Source: an uncultured Aquimarina sp.
GTDB taxonomy: Bacteria > Bacteroidota > Bacteroidia > Flavobacteriales > Flavobacteriaceae
Assembly (NCBI GenBank): GCA_947498815.1
Contig: CANMLU010000002.1
Coordinates: forward strand, 469,794 to 533,793
Reading direction: 5' to 3'
DNA length: 64,000 nucleotides
Within the stretch, counting starts at the first letter, position 1. Every line of letters begins with the position of its first letter. Under the pieces are notes generated by a model that was given only the letters and a program-made list of their open reading frames with translations, was not told the DNA's origin and made no database searches. A program made the translations under genes and the position numbers. Positions 1-8,138 of this stretch are shown here, in pieces.

Positions 1-2
1 TA

Positions 3-974
3 GTACCAATGTTGTTTATAGCCTTTCCAACAGCAGAAAAGTACTTAGAAGTTTTGTTTGATATTATGGTGATCATTTTGATCATTTGGATTGTGAGAAG
101 TGTTTTAAAAACTTTTAGAGACTTTCTAAAATCTCTCAATTCGTTCAAAGACAAACCTATAGATAGTTATATCCAAGTGTTTATGATATTTGTCTGGTCA
201 ATTGGTGCTATTTTGATTTTTTCCTCTATCACCGGAAAATCAATATGGACATTCTTGACCGCACTGGGAGCAATGTCTGCAGTAATTCTTTTAATTTTTA
301 AAGACACTATTTTGGGTTTTGTAGCGAGTATACAGGTTGCAGTAAATGATACAGTAAGAATAGGAGATTGGATCACCATGTCAAAATATGGCGCAGATGG
401 GGATGTTATCGAAATTAATCTATCCTCTGTAAAGGTTCAGAATTTTGATAAAACTATCACTACGATCCCCACCTATCATCTTACTTCTGAGTCTTTTAGA
501 AACTGGAGAGGTATGATGGACTCTGGAGGAAGAAGAATTAAAAGATCAATTTTAATCAAAACCCCTAGTATTTCATTTTTGTCCGGAGATGATATTAAAA
601 AACTTGAGAAAATTGAACTTATCAAAGATTATCTCGAAATCGCACAACAAAAAGTAGATCAATACAATAATGATCACAACATCGATAAGAGCATACCAAT
701 TAATGGCAGAAATCTCTCAAATATGGGAGTGTTTAGAGTCTATGTCGAAGCCTATCTTAAAAATCACCCATATATTAATAAAAATATGATGATCATGAGT
801 CGGCAATTAGCACCATCGGCGCAAGGTACTCCTCTTGAGATATATGCATTTAGCAATGACAAAGAATGGAAAAACTATGAAAAAATAATGGCGGATATCT
901 TTGATCACTTACTATCTGCAATACCCTATTTTAACCTAGAAGTATTTGAATTGAGTTTTAATACCGAAAAATAA
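3..974 (+). CDS. YbdG/MscM-type mechanosensitive ion channel, 5' end cut by window
   Basis: This is a small-conductance mechanosensitive channel of the inner membrane, which opens on membrane tension to release solutes in osmotic downshock. The reading frame is open to the window edge, so the ATG at position 9 is probably internal and the N-terminal membrane segments lie outside; YbdG-type proteins usually exceed 400 residues and about 321 are visible. From that ATG, two or three hydrophobic segments (about residues 15-33, 55-75 and 80-105) lead into the MscS pore helix and beta domain. The stretch IGDWITMSKYGADGDV and the following TIPTYHL and SGGRRIKRSI segments are typical of the YbdG branch. 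The C-terminal part forms the cytoplasmic domain. The family call is firm; the physiological role is inferred from the family. Confidence 0.85.
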   Translation, partial: VPMLFIAFPTAEKYLEVLFDIMVIILIIWIVRSVLKTFRDFLKSLNSFKDKPIDSYIQVFMIFVWSIGAILIFSSITGKSIWTFLTALGAMSAVILLIFKDTILGFVASIQVAVNDTVRIGDWITMSKYGADGDVIEINLSSVKVQNFDKTITTIPTYHLTSESFRNWRGMMDSGGRRIKRSILIKTPSISFLSGDDIKKLEKIELIKDYLEIAQQKVDQYNNDHNIDKSIPINGRNLSNMGVFRVYVEAYLKNHPYINKNMMIMSRQLAPSAQGTPLEIYAFSNDKEWKNYEKIMADIFDHLLSAIPYFNLEVFELSFNTEK

Positions 975-998
975 CAATAAAAATTAATCAAAAGTTAT

Positions 999-1286
999 AT
1001 GATTACAAGTTTTAGAATCATCAGTTATTTAGAAGGAATTTCTTATCTCCTTATTCTATTTGTTACGATGCCCTTGAAGTATATGTTCGAGTCTCCAGAG
1101 CCCAATAAAGTAATTGGAATGGCCCATGGTTTCCTATTTCTAATTTATATTGTATTTGCTATTATGGTCAAGCCAGAAAAACAGTGGAATAATAAGACAT
1201 TAGGAATTGTATTATTGTGTTCTGTTATCCCATTTGGTACCTTTTGGATGGATAGAAAGCATCTAAAATCTTCAGTAAATAATTAA
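999..1286 (+). CDS. DUF3817 small membrane protein
   Basis: This 95-residue protein has three predicted membrane helices, roughly residues 5-25, 40-60 and 68-85. The segments SYLEGISYLLIL near the start and GMAHGFLFLIY in the middle are the conserved parts of the DUF3817 (YdzA-like) family. The function of the family is unknown. It begins 24 bases after the mechanosensitive channel and may be cotranscribed with it. A hairpin at 1337-1367 separates it from the convergent peptide gene. Confidence 0.75.
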   Translation: MITSFRIISYLEGISYLLILFVTMPLKYMFESPEPNKVIGMAHGFLFLIYIVFAIMVKPEKQWNNKTLGIVLLCSVIPFGTFWMDRKHLKSSVNN

Positions 1287-1336
1287 AAAGCGCAACGTAC
1301 ATAAAGATTTTTATTACCTCTTCTCTATGTATAATA

Positions 1337-1367
1337 AAATTGGGTACAATTAAACAGTACCCAATTT
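1337..1367. terminator. Bidirectional hairpin between convergent genes
   Basis: Eleven-base arms AAATTGGGTAC and GTACCCAATTT pair perfectly around a 9-base loop. On the minus strand the hairpin is followed by TTATTAT-type sequence. It lies between the ends of the DUF3817 gene and the minus-strand peptide gene and can serve both. Confidence 0.6.
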
Positions 1368-1386
1368 AATACTTCGTTCAGTCATT

Positions 1387-1623
1387 TTAGTAAAACAAGA
1401 AGCGACCGCTTCCATTACTTGTGCATGCAGCTGGATATCCATTAATCGAACATCTTGTACCGTCTCTCTTCCCTGCACATGCTTGAGAATATCCTTCACT
1501 AAACCATCCTCCTGTGCCCGATCCAGAACACATTTGTCCAGGCTTAATACCCCCGTTGATTTCTTTTTGCTCGTGCTTAGAGAGTTTTTTTGCTCCCTCA
1601 GTAATTAAAAATTCGTGTAACAT
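1387..1623 (-). CDS. Double-glycine leader, cysteine-rich small peptide
   Basis: This 78-residue product has the layout of a secreted peptide precursor. Residues 1-25 form a leader containing KKLSKHEQKEINGG, which matches the bacteriocin-type double-glycine leader pattern common in Flavobacteria. Cleavage after the GG would release a core of about 53 residues rich in Gly and Ser with four cysteines (in the contexts QMCSG, QACAG, TRCSI and AACTS). Such leaders are normally cut and exported by a C39 peptidase-containing ABC transporter; none is encoded in this window. It stands alone, flanked by a hairpin at 1337-1367 and by a long AT-rich upstream region. The leader class is well supported. 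Whether the core is an antimicrobial, a signal or something else cannot be told from sequence. Confidence 0.7.
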   Translation of the reverse strand: MLHEFLITEGAKKLSKHEQKEINGGIKPGQMCSGSGTGGWFSEGYSQACAGKRDGTRCSINGYPAACTSNGSGRFLFY

Positions 1624-1745
1624 AATGAAGTAATTTAAAGATTTTACAGAATACTATTATTCCTATAATATCTATCCGTGTCTTCAACTACACCTATCTT
1701 ACCCTTTTAAGGGAATTTTTAACTTAATTTTAAAAATTAGATATG

Positions 1746-3791
1746 CTATTCGGGGTACTCTATCCTAAGATGATAGATGTTCGTAAGTTTACGCTTAAAT
1801 ACTTTTTTGATTTGCTGAATCTCTTTGAACGTAATATTCGAATTTAAAAATTGACCATCTTCCATTTGTTTAGTAACAATCTTTTCTACAAAAGAGTCAA
1901 TTAAACTACTCGTTGGGTTTTTCAAACTCTTTGAAGCAGCTTCAACACTATCACTCATCATTAAAATAGCCGTTTCTTTTGAAAATGGTTTGGGCCCGGG
2001 ATACTGAAAATCTTCAATATTCACATTCTCATTATTTTCTTTTTCTTTAGTATAAAAATAATAAACAGTACTAGTGCCGTGATGCGTTCTAATAAAATCA
2101 ATAACACGATCGGGTAAGTTATATTTTTTGGCTATTTCGATACCTCCTATTACATGATCGATAATAATTTTGGCGCTTTCCTTTGGAGATAAAACATCAT
2201 GTGCATTACCAGAGGTTGTTTGGTTTTCGGTAAAATATGTGGGTCTTGCCATTTTACCAATATCATGATAAAGAGCTCCTACCCTGACGAGCATAGCGTT
2301 GGCACCAATTTCATTGGCTGCCGCTTCGGCTATATTCGCTACATTAAGAGAATGATGAAATGTTCCTGGTGCTTTATTGGATAACTCTTTGAGCAAAACC
2401 GAGTTAGTATCACTAAGCTCCAACAAGGATACATCAGAAATTAATCCAAAGATTTTTTCGTACGCATAAATTAATGGGTGAACAATCAATGTTGCAAATC
2501 CACTAATTATAAATAATACCACCGTAGTCCAGTGAATATTACTAATACTTCCTTCGTGAATCACATGAAAGGCTATATATGCCAAAATGTAAATAGAAGT
2601 TATTTGTCCAACAGAGATGAATAAATTGGCTCGTTTAAATGATTCGGAAATGGTAAGAATAGTCACAATTCCGGCAATTATTTGTAAAAAAGTATACTCA
2701 TAACTATTAGGAACCACAAATCCCAATATCAACACAGTAACAACATGTGTAAACAATCCAAGCCTGGAATCAAAAAACGCTTTCAACACCAGTGGAAGAA
2801 TACATAATGGTACCACATATATATAATCAGATCTATACTTAACCACCAAGGTGGTCACCAAAACCATAAAAAGAATATTAAAAAATATAAAGGTGATCTG
2901 TGTAATATTTTCATAAATATCTTTCCTATATTTTCTAATAAAAAGTAAAAGCATCATAAGGGCCAGAGATACCAGAAGGCAATACCCCAATACTATCCAA
3001 TAAAAGTTTTTATCACTCCAAACCTGTGATTCATATTCAGCTTTTAAAGAGCTTAATATTTGCAACTTATCGCCTTCAACTACTTCACCCTTGGCTATTA
3101 TTCTACTTCCCCTAGACACCCCTCCTCTAGTGGTAAGCACTTTGGCTAATTCATTTTCCAAAGTACTCTCTGTTAATTTGTCATTGAGCCGTACATTGGG
3201 CTTTACCAAATCATAGAATAACGCCACAAAACCAGTCTTAAACTTTGTATACTCACTTTTATCTATTCTAGTACTAATTAATTTAGTAAGAGCATTGGGG
3301 GTTAAAATTTGTCCATAGGTTATAGCCTCCGCTTTATTTCCTTTATTTAAAAATATTTGACGTTTATTTTCATAGGAATATGTTTCTTGCAAAACACCAT
3401 ATCGATAAATATCATTTAGTAGTATTCTTCCAAAAAGTTTGGCCTGATCACTAGAATTACTTTGATCTAATACTGATAAATAATTTGTAAAAGCTTCATT
3501 ATAAGAATCCTTTGCAGTATTAGCAATAATGGTATCATGATCAAAATAAGGGATTATATTATCGGTTATTCGCTTTTTTTCTGCCGATACTTCTTCTGCT
3601 GTCTTGGCTATTGCAAAATCAAAGGGAGCATATAGATTTTCATATTGCCAAGGTTTTCCCTTGGTAAATTCATATTTAAAAATCCCTCCTTTTGGAAACA
3701 AGTATACGATAAGGGCTGTTGTGCATATAAAAAGAAAAATCCTGTACATCGCGGATTGTCTTTTGTATAAGCTATCTAAAAAATTTCTCAC
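1746..3791 (-). CDS. 7TM-HD domain phosphohydrolase (PgpH-like)
   Basis: This 681-residue inner-membrane protein probably degrades a cyclic dinucleotide, by analogy with PgpH, which hydrolyses c-di-AMP. After an N-terminal membrane helix (about 15-33) comes a 7TMR-HDED-type extracytoplasmic domain (about 40-265). A cluster of about seven hydrophobic helices follows (270-460), then a cytoplasmic HD domain. The HD metal ligands are visible as H479/H480 in GTFHHSLN and H509-D510 in YHDIGK, with RTHHGT further on. The length matches the family. It is divergent from the thiolase gene and has no obvious operon partner. The family is clear; c-di-AMP as substrate is inferred. Confidence 0.88.
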   Translation of the reverse strand: MRNFLDSLYKRQSAMYRIFLFICTTALIVYLFPKGGIFKYEFTKGKPWQYENLYAPFDFAIAKTAEEVSAEKKRITDNIIPYFDHDTIIANTAKDSYNEAFTNYLSVLDQSNSSDQAKLFGRILLNDIYRYGVLQETYSYENKRQIFLNKGNKAEAITYGQILTPNALTKLISTRIDKSEYTKFKTGFVALFYDLVKPNVRLNDKLTESTLENELAKVLTTRGGVSRGSRIIAKGEVVEGDKLQILSSLKAEYESQVWSDKNFYWIVLGYCLLVSLALMMLLLFIRKYRKDIYENITQITFIFFNILFMVLVTTLVVKYRSDYIYVVPLCILPLVLKAFFDSRLGLFTHVVTVLILGFVVPNSYEYTFLQIIAGIVTILTISESFKRANLFISVGQITSIYILAYIAFHVIHEGSISNIHWTTVVLFIISGFATLIVHPLIYAYEKIFGLISDVSLLELSDTNSVLLKELSNKAPGTFHHSLNVANIAEAAANEIGANAMLVRVGALYHDIGKMARPTYFTENQTTSGNAHDVLSPKESAKIIIDHVIGGIEIAKKYNLPDRVIDFIRTHHGTSTVYYFYTKEKENNENVNIEDFQYPGPKPFSKETAILMMSDSVEAASKSLKNPTSSLIDSFVEKIVTKQMEDGQFLNSNITFKEIQQIKKVFKRKLTNIYHLRIEYPE

Positions 3792-3933
3792 TAGTTATAT
3801 TCTATTATTACTCAAAAGTACTAAAAAATAAGTCACCATAGCTTAGGCTATACTGTTTACAAATTACTTATGTTTATCCTTCAAAAATCCTTAAATTCGC
3901 ACCAAACAATACACACAATTTAAATTACATATA

Positions 3934-5112
3934 ATGAGTAAAGAAGTAGTAATTGTATCTGCAGCACGCACACCTATAGGAAGTTTCATGGGAAGTCTAT
4001 CTATAGTGCCTGCAACACAGCTGGGTGCTACCGCTATCAAAGGCGCACTAGACAAAATAAACTTGGACCCATCTTTGGTTCAGGAAGTTTTTATGGGTAA
4101 TGTGGTTCAAGCTGGTAATGGTCAAGCTCCTGCGAGACAAGCCGCTTTGGCAGCAGGTATTAGTGATACTGTGCCATGTACTACTGTTAATAAAGTATGT
4201 GCTAGTGGAATGAAAGCAGTAATGCATGCCGCCCAGGCAATTGCTTTAGGAGATGCGGATATTATTGTTGCAGGAGGTATGGAAAGCATGAGTTTAATCC
4301 CTCATTATGTTCGTTTAAGAGCAGGGCATAAATTTGGTCCACAAACACTCGAAGATGGTATGCAAAGAGATGGATTGGTAGATGTATATGATGGACATGC
4401 TATGGGGGTTTGTGCTGATTTATGTGCCAACGAATATGATTTTTCGAGAGAAGATCAAGATGCGTTTGCTATACAATCATATGAGCGCTCTGCAAAAGCA
4501 TGGGCTGAAGGAAAATTTAATAATGAAGTTGTACCTGTAGCAGTACCTCAACGTCGTGGTGAACCCATTATGGTAACGGAAGATGAAGAGTATAAAAACG
4601 TGAAAATGGAGAAAATACCAGCATTGCGTCCTGCGTTCTCAAAAGAAGGTACCGTAACTGCTGCAAATGCCTCTACAATTAATGATGGTGCTGGTGCTGT
4701 GGTAGTAATGAGCGCAGAAAAAGCGGCCGAACTTGGTTTAAAACCATTGGTGAAAATTAAAAGTTATGCAGATGCTGCACATGAGCCAAAATGGTTTACT
4801 ACCGCTCCGGCAAAAGCATTACCCAAAGCAATTGAAAAAGCAGGTATCACTCTTGATGATGTTGATTTCTTTGAATTTAATGAGGCATTCTCTGTAGTTG
4901 GATTGGCTAATCTAAAAATTCTGGGGCTCAACGATAAAAACACAAATGTTAATGGTGGGGCAGTGTCTCTAGGACATCCACTAGGCTGTTCTGGAGTAAG
5001 AATACTTATAACATTAATGAATGTGTTAGAGCAAAATAATGCAAAAACCGGTGCAGCTGCGATTTGTAATGGTGGTGGAGGTGCCTCTGCAATGGTCATT
5101 GAACGTATGTAG
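3934..5112 (+). CDS. Acetyl-CoA C-acyltransferase (thiolase)
   Basis: This thiolase of 392 residues condenses two acetyl-CoA or cleaves 3-ketoacyl-CoA. All catalytic elements are present: nucleophile C89 in NKVCASG, H348 in SLGHPLG and C378 in ICNGGGGAS. The length is normal for the family, and the N-terminal KEVVIVSAARTPIG is the usual thiolase start. It is monocistronic as far as can be seen: the next gene starts about 170 bases later. Biosynthetic (AtoB-like) and degradative forms cannot be separated by motifs alone. No FadB-like partner is adjacent, which slightly favours an acetyl-CoA acetyltransferase. Confidence 0.92.
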   Translation: MSKEVVIVSAARTPIGSFMGSLSIVPATQLGATAIKGALDKINLDPSLVQEVFMGNVVQAGNGQAPARQAALAAGISDTVPCTTVNKVCASGMKAVMHAAQAIALGDADIIVAGGMESMSLIPHYVRLRAGHKFGPQTLEDGMQRDGLVDVYDGHAMGVCADLCANEYDFSREDQDAFAIQSYERSAKAWAEGKFNNEVVPVAVPQRRGEPIMVTEDEEYKNVKMEKIPALRPAFSKEGTVTAANASTINDGAGAVVVMSAEKAAELGLKPLVKIKSYADAAHEPKWFTTAPAKALPKAIEKAGITLDDVDFFEFNEAFSVVGLANLKILGLNDKNTNVNGGAVSLGHPLGCSGVRILITLMNVLEQNNAKTGAAAICNGGGGASAMVIERM

Positions 5113-5285
5113 TTTAAGTATTAAGTATGAGGTTTTAGGTAAAGATATTAAGTTCTTCATCTAAAGTTTTTCTATGTACTTGGAATTTGAGAAAACGATT
5201 ATCTAAAACTTCATTATATATTTTTTGAGTTCTATAAAAAAGTTTATATACTCTAACTACTAATTACTAACAACTAATCTCAATA

Positions 5286-6035
5286 ATGCAATACGGTATT
5301 TGTAATCTAAGTATTGTCCCTTTACGTTTTGAACCTCGGGATCCAAGTGAAATGGTTTCTCAAATACTATATGGAGAACATTTTAAAGTTCTGGAGCAAC
5401 GAAAAAAGTGGAGCAAAATACGCCTGGCCTTTGATAATTATGAAGGTTGGATTGATAATAAACAATATATCGAAATTACCGAAGACGACTATACAAAATT
5501 TGATCAGAAAGATCCCTGTTTAGTGGGTGATTTGATAGAATTTGTGAGCTGTGAGCAGGATCAGTTAATGCCGATCCCTTTGGGGGCATCACTAGGTGCA
5601 TTGGATTTTTTCAAACATCAATATGAAGGAAATAGGATTACCAAAAAACAATCCAAACAGCATATTATAGAATCTGCGTTTCTGTTTCTTAACGCCCCGT
5701 ATCTCTGGGGTGGGAAAACAAACTTTGGTATCGATTGCAGTGGATTCACCCAAATGGTGTACAAATTAAACGGATATAAATTACTACGTGATGCCTCTCA
5801 ACAAGCAACACAAGGAGACCCTTTAAGTTTTATTGAAGAAAGTGAACCAGGAGATCTTGCCTTTTTTGATAATGAAGAAGGATCTATTATACACGTTGGC
5901 ATCATGATGAAAGATAACTATATCATCCATGCGCATGGCAAAGTGCGCGTGGATCGTATAGATCACACAGGTATATATAATGCCGAACGACGCACTCATA
6001 CTCATAATTTAAGGGTCATCAAGCGAATCATCTAA
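5286..6035 (+). CDS. C40 (NlpC/P60) peptidoglycan hydrolase with SH3 domain
   Basis: This 249-residue enzyme is predicted to cut gamma-D-Glu-diaminopimelate bonds in peptidoglycan or cell-wall peptides. The N-terminal 65 residues look like a bacterial SH3 domain (EHFKVLEQRKKWSKIRL, GWIDNKQY). The C-terminal NlpC/P60 domain carries catalytic C151 in GIDCSGF, H203 in IHVGIMM and H215/H217 in HAHGKV. No signal peptide is evident, so it may act in the cytoplasm on recycled muropeptides or be exported by another route. It is followed after 16 bases by a GNAT gene, suggesting cotranscription. Confidence 0.85.
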   Translation: MQYGICNLSIVPLRFEPRDPSEMVSQILYGEHFKVLEQRKKWSKIRLAFDNYEGWIDNKQYIEITEDDYTKFDQKDPCLVGDLIEFVSCEQDQLMPIPLGASLGALDFFKHQYEGNRITKKQSKQHIIESAFLFLNAPYLWGGKTNFGIDCSGFTQMVYKLNGYKLLRDASQQATQGDPLSFIEESEPGDLAFFDNEEGSIIHVGIMMKDNYIIHAHGKVRVDRIDHTGIYNAERRTHTHNLRVIKRII

Positions 6036-6051
6036 ATTAAAAATATCCTAC

Positions 6052-6579
6052 ATGTCGACTCAAGAAGTAAAAATGATACTAGTACAGCTTGAGGATAATA
6101 AAAAGCTGCTACAAATAGGTCGTAGTACATTTTATGACGCCTTTGGTCCACCCGTAAATTCCGAAGAGAATATCAATAGTTACCTCAACGAAAAATTCAC
6201 TTTAGAAAATATCACAGCAGAACTTCAAAACCCAAAATCTACATTTTATTTTGCAATATTGAATACTGAAACAGTAGGGTATGTAAAGTTGAATTGGGAC
6301 GATGCTCAAACAGAGCCTATGGATGCTAGGGCTATGGAGATAGAACGAATTTATGTGGTAAAAGAATATCAAGGCAATAGAATTGGTCAAATATTATTTG
6401 AGAAAGCATTGCAGGTTGCGAAGGAGAAATCCATGGAGTTTTTATGGCTTGGTGTATGGGATGAAAACTTGGGTGCAATAAAATTCTATAAAAGAAATGG
6501 TTTTAAAATCTTTGACAGGCATTCATTTACACTAGGTACAGAAATACAAACAGATATAATGATGAAACTAAAATTATAA
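6052..6579 (+). CDS. GNAT family N-acetyltransferase
   Basis: This 175-residue protein has the GNAT fold pattern: IERIYVVKEYQGNRIGQILFEKA is motif A with the acetyl-CoA-binding R/Q-x-x-G-x-G/I loop, and AIKFYKRNGFKIF is motif B. An N-terminal part with TFYDAFGP and an N-terminal Glu/Asn-rich stretch resembles spermidine/spermine-type acetyltransferases of Bacteroidota, but the substrate cannot be fixed. It follows the NlpC/P60 gene closely and precedes the TetR regulator by about 80 bases. A start at 6073 is also possible. Confidence 0.8.
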   Translation: MSTQEVKMILVQLEDNKKLLQIGRSTFYDAFGPPVNSEENINSYLNEKFTLENITAELQNPKSTFYFAILNTETVGYVKLNWDDAQTEPMDARAMEIERIYVVKEYQGNRIGQILFEKALQVAKEKSMEFLWLGVWDENLGAIKFYKRNGFKIFDRHSFTLGTEIQTDIMMKLKL

Positions 6580-6629
6580 GTTTTAAAAAACTTTATGATT
6601 TTGATAACAAACAGTAGTCATTTTTTCGG

Positions 6630-6637
6630 TAATTTTG
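6630..6637 (+). promoter_or_regulatory. -7 box of the TetR gene promoter
   Basis: TAATTTTG fits the Bacteroidota TAnnTTTG -7 element perfectly and lies about 20 bases before the chosen start codon at 6658. Its end overlaps the operator-like repeat at 6636-6651. The -33 element is not convincing. Confidence 0.5.
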
Positions 6638-6651
6638 AAACGTTCATTTCA
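6636..6651. promoter_or_regulatory. Putative TetR operator before the regulator gene
   Basis: TGAAACGTTCATTTCA is an imperfect inverted repeat and matches the site before the SDR gene (7261-7276) in TGAAACG and TTTCA, with only the central bases different. It overlaps the -7 box, the expected place for autorepression. Binding by the adjacent TetR protein is inferred. Confidence 0.6.
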
Positions 6652-6657
6652 TTAAAA

Positions 6658-7239
6658 ATGCCAAAAACAGAAACATTTAATCGAAATCAGGTCTTACAAC
6701 AAGCCACAGAAGTATTCCATAAAAATGGGTATAATGGTACTTCTATGCAAGATTTGGTAGATGCTACTTCTCTTAATAGATCAAGCATTTATAACTCTTT
6801 TGGCAGTAAGCTGAATATGTTTCTGGAGGTGTTATCGCACTATCAATCCTATCATAATGCTAATTTCAATCAAGGGTTAGCAAACTCGTATAATGCCAAA
6901 GAAGCTATTGAAACTATTTTTGAGCTTAATCTTAACGAAATCGTGAATGATAATGATCGCAAGGGATGTATGATTGTGAATTGTAAATCAGAGATGGTAA
7001 ATCAAGAACCTTCTATTAAATCCTTTATGGAAAAAAATCAGGATCGCATGATTGCCATGCTTGAGGATATCGTTAGTAAAGGGCAAATGGAAAAGATTTT
7101 TAATAAAGATCAAACGGCCAATCAATATGCGTTATACCTGTTCTCTTCTATTCAAGGATTAAGAATGACGGGGATATTGAACAAAAATAGAGAAGATTTG
7201 AAAAGCCTTATAAACACGGTGCTTAAAGCACTTTATTAA
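6658..7239 (+). CDS. TetR/AcrR family transcriptional regulator
   Basis: This 193-residue regulator has an N-terminal TetR helix-turn-helix: FNRNQVLQQATEVFHKNGYNGTSMQDLVDATSLNRSSIYNSFGSK, which is split here only by reading, not by a break. The C-terminal half is a ligand-binding domain of the AcrR-C type. The first in-frame ATG is at 6595, but the start at 6658 is preferred: a -7 box and an operator-like repeat lie between the two, and the sequence upstream of MPKTETFNR is not TetR-like. The next gene, an SDR dehydrogenase, begins 69 bases downstream behind a matching operator. The protein probably represses both genes. The inducer is unknown. Confidence 0.87.
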   Translation: MPKTETFNRNQVLQQATEVFHKNGYNGTSMQDLVDATSLNRSSIYNSFGSKLNMFLEVLSHYQSYHNANFNQGLANSYNAKEAIETIFELNLNEIVNDNDRKGCMIVNCKSEMVNQEPSIKSFMEKNQDRMIAMLEDIVSKGQMEKIFNKDQTANQYALYLFSSIQGLRMTGILNKNREDLKSLINTVLKALY

Positions 7240-7260
7240 ACTATTTTTTTTAATCTATAA

Positions 7261-7276
7261 TGAAACGATTGTTTCA
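7261..7276. promoter_or_regulatory. Putative TetR operator before the SDR gene
   Basis: TGAAACGATTGTTTCA has perfect six-base arms TGAAAC/GTTTCA around four central bases. It matches the repeat before the tetR gene at 12 or more positions and lies about 33 bases before the SDR start. Shared control by the TetR protein is inferred. Confidence 0.65.
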
Positions 7277-7308
7277 AATAAAATAATATTAAACAAATAC
7301 ATTACACA

Positions 7309-8058
7309 ATGAAAAAGTTAGAAAACAAAGTAGCAGTTATTACAGGAGCCAATAGCGGTATAGGCCTAGCCACTGCCAAACTATATCTTGAAGAGGGTGC
7401 CAAAGTTGTACTCTCGGGAAGACGACAAGAGGCATTAGACGAGGTTGCAGCAAACTTAAACGGTGATTTTATAACGGTAAAAGCCGACGTCTCTATTGCC
7501 GAGGATAATACAAGGCTTATTAATGAAGCTATCACCAAATACGGTAAGATCGATGTTTTATTCTTAAACGCTGGGATTGCACCTGTTACTCCAACTCACG
7601 AAATCACCGAGAATCATTATGATGAAGTATTCAATACTAATGTGAAAGGGCCAATATTGGCAACAAAAGAAGCGCTTCCACATATTAATGATGGAGGTAC
7701 GATATTATTTACTAATTCTGTTGTTCACCAAAAGGGTTTTGATGGACTTGGAGTATACTCTGCCTCCAAAGGTGCGTTACGCGCATACCAAAGAGTATTA
7801 ACCTCTGAGGTTAAGTCAAGGGGGATTCGTGTTAATTCAATTGCACCAGGACCAATTGAAACTCCGTTGTATGGTAAAATGGGATTACCACAGGATGTTG
7901 TCGAAGAAATGGGGAAAGGATTTGCCCAACAAGTACCATTAGGTAGATTTGGAACCTCTGAAGAAATTGCAAAATCTGCATTGTTCCTCGCATCGGATGA
8001 TGCTTCTTTCATTAACGGTGTAGAATTAGAAGTGGATGGCGGACTTAGTCAAATCTAG
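7309..8058 (+). CDS. SDR family NAD(P)-dependent oxidoreductase
   Basis: This 249-residue classical short-chain dehydrogenase has the cofactor motif TGANSGIG (residues 12-19), N87 of the LNAG motif, catalytic S137, and Y150-x3-K154 in VYSASKG. The C-terminal NGVELEVDGG is the usual SDR end. An Arg pair after the second strand (SGRRQ, 37-40) hints at NADP preference. It reduces or oxidises an unknown carbonyl or alcohol substrate. TetR-SDR pairs of this kind are often induced by reactive or xenobiotic compounds, which is inference. A strong hairpin follows at 8083-8113. Confidence 0.88.
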   Translation: MKKLENKVAVITGANSGIGLATAKLYLEEGAKVVLSGRRQEALDEVAANLNGDFITVKADVSIAEDNTRLINEAITKYGKIDVLFLNAGIAPVTPTHEITENHYDEVFNTNVKGPILATKEALPHINDGGTILFTNSVVHQKGFDGLGVYSASKGALRAYQRVLTSEVKSRGIRVNSIAPGPIETPLYGKMGLPQDVVEEMGKGFAQQVPLGRFGTSEEIAKSALFLASDDASFINGVELEVDGGLSQI

Positions 8059-8082
8059 GACGTGTTCATGTACTTAAAAAAC

Positions 8083-8113
8083 AAAAGGTGGATTCTATTA
8101 GAATCCACCTTTT
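8083..8113. terminator. Bidirectional terminator between SDR and gap
   Basis: A 13-base stem (AAAAGGTGGATTC paired with GAATCCACCTTTT) with a 5-base loop has a T run on one side and an A run on the other, so it can end both the plus-strand SDR and the minus-strand gap transcripts. Confidence 0.85.
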
Positions 8114-8138
8114 TAATTATTTATAACATTCATATACT

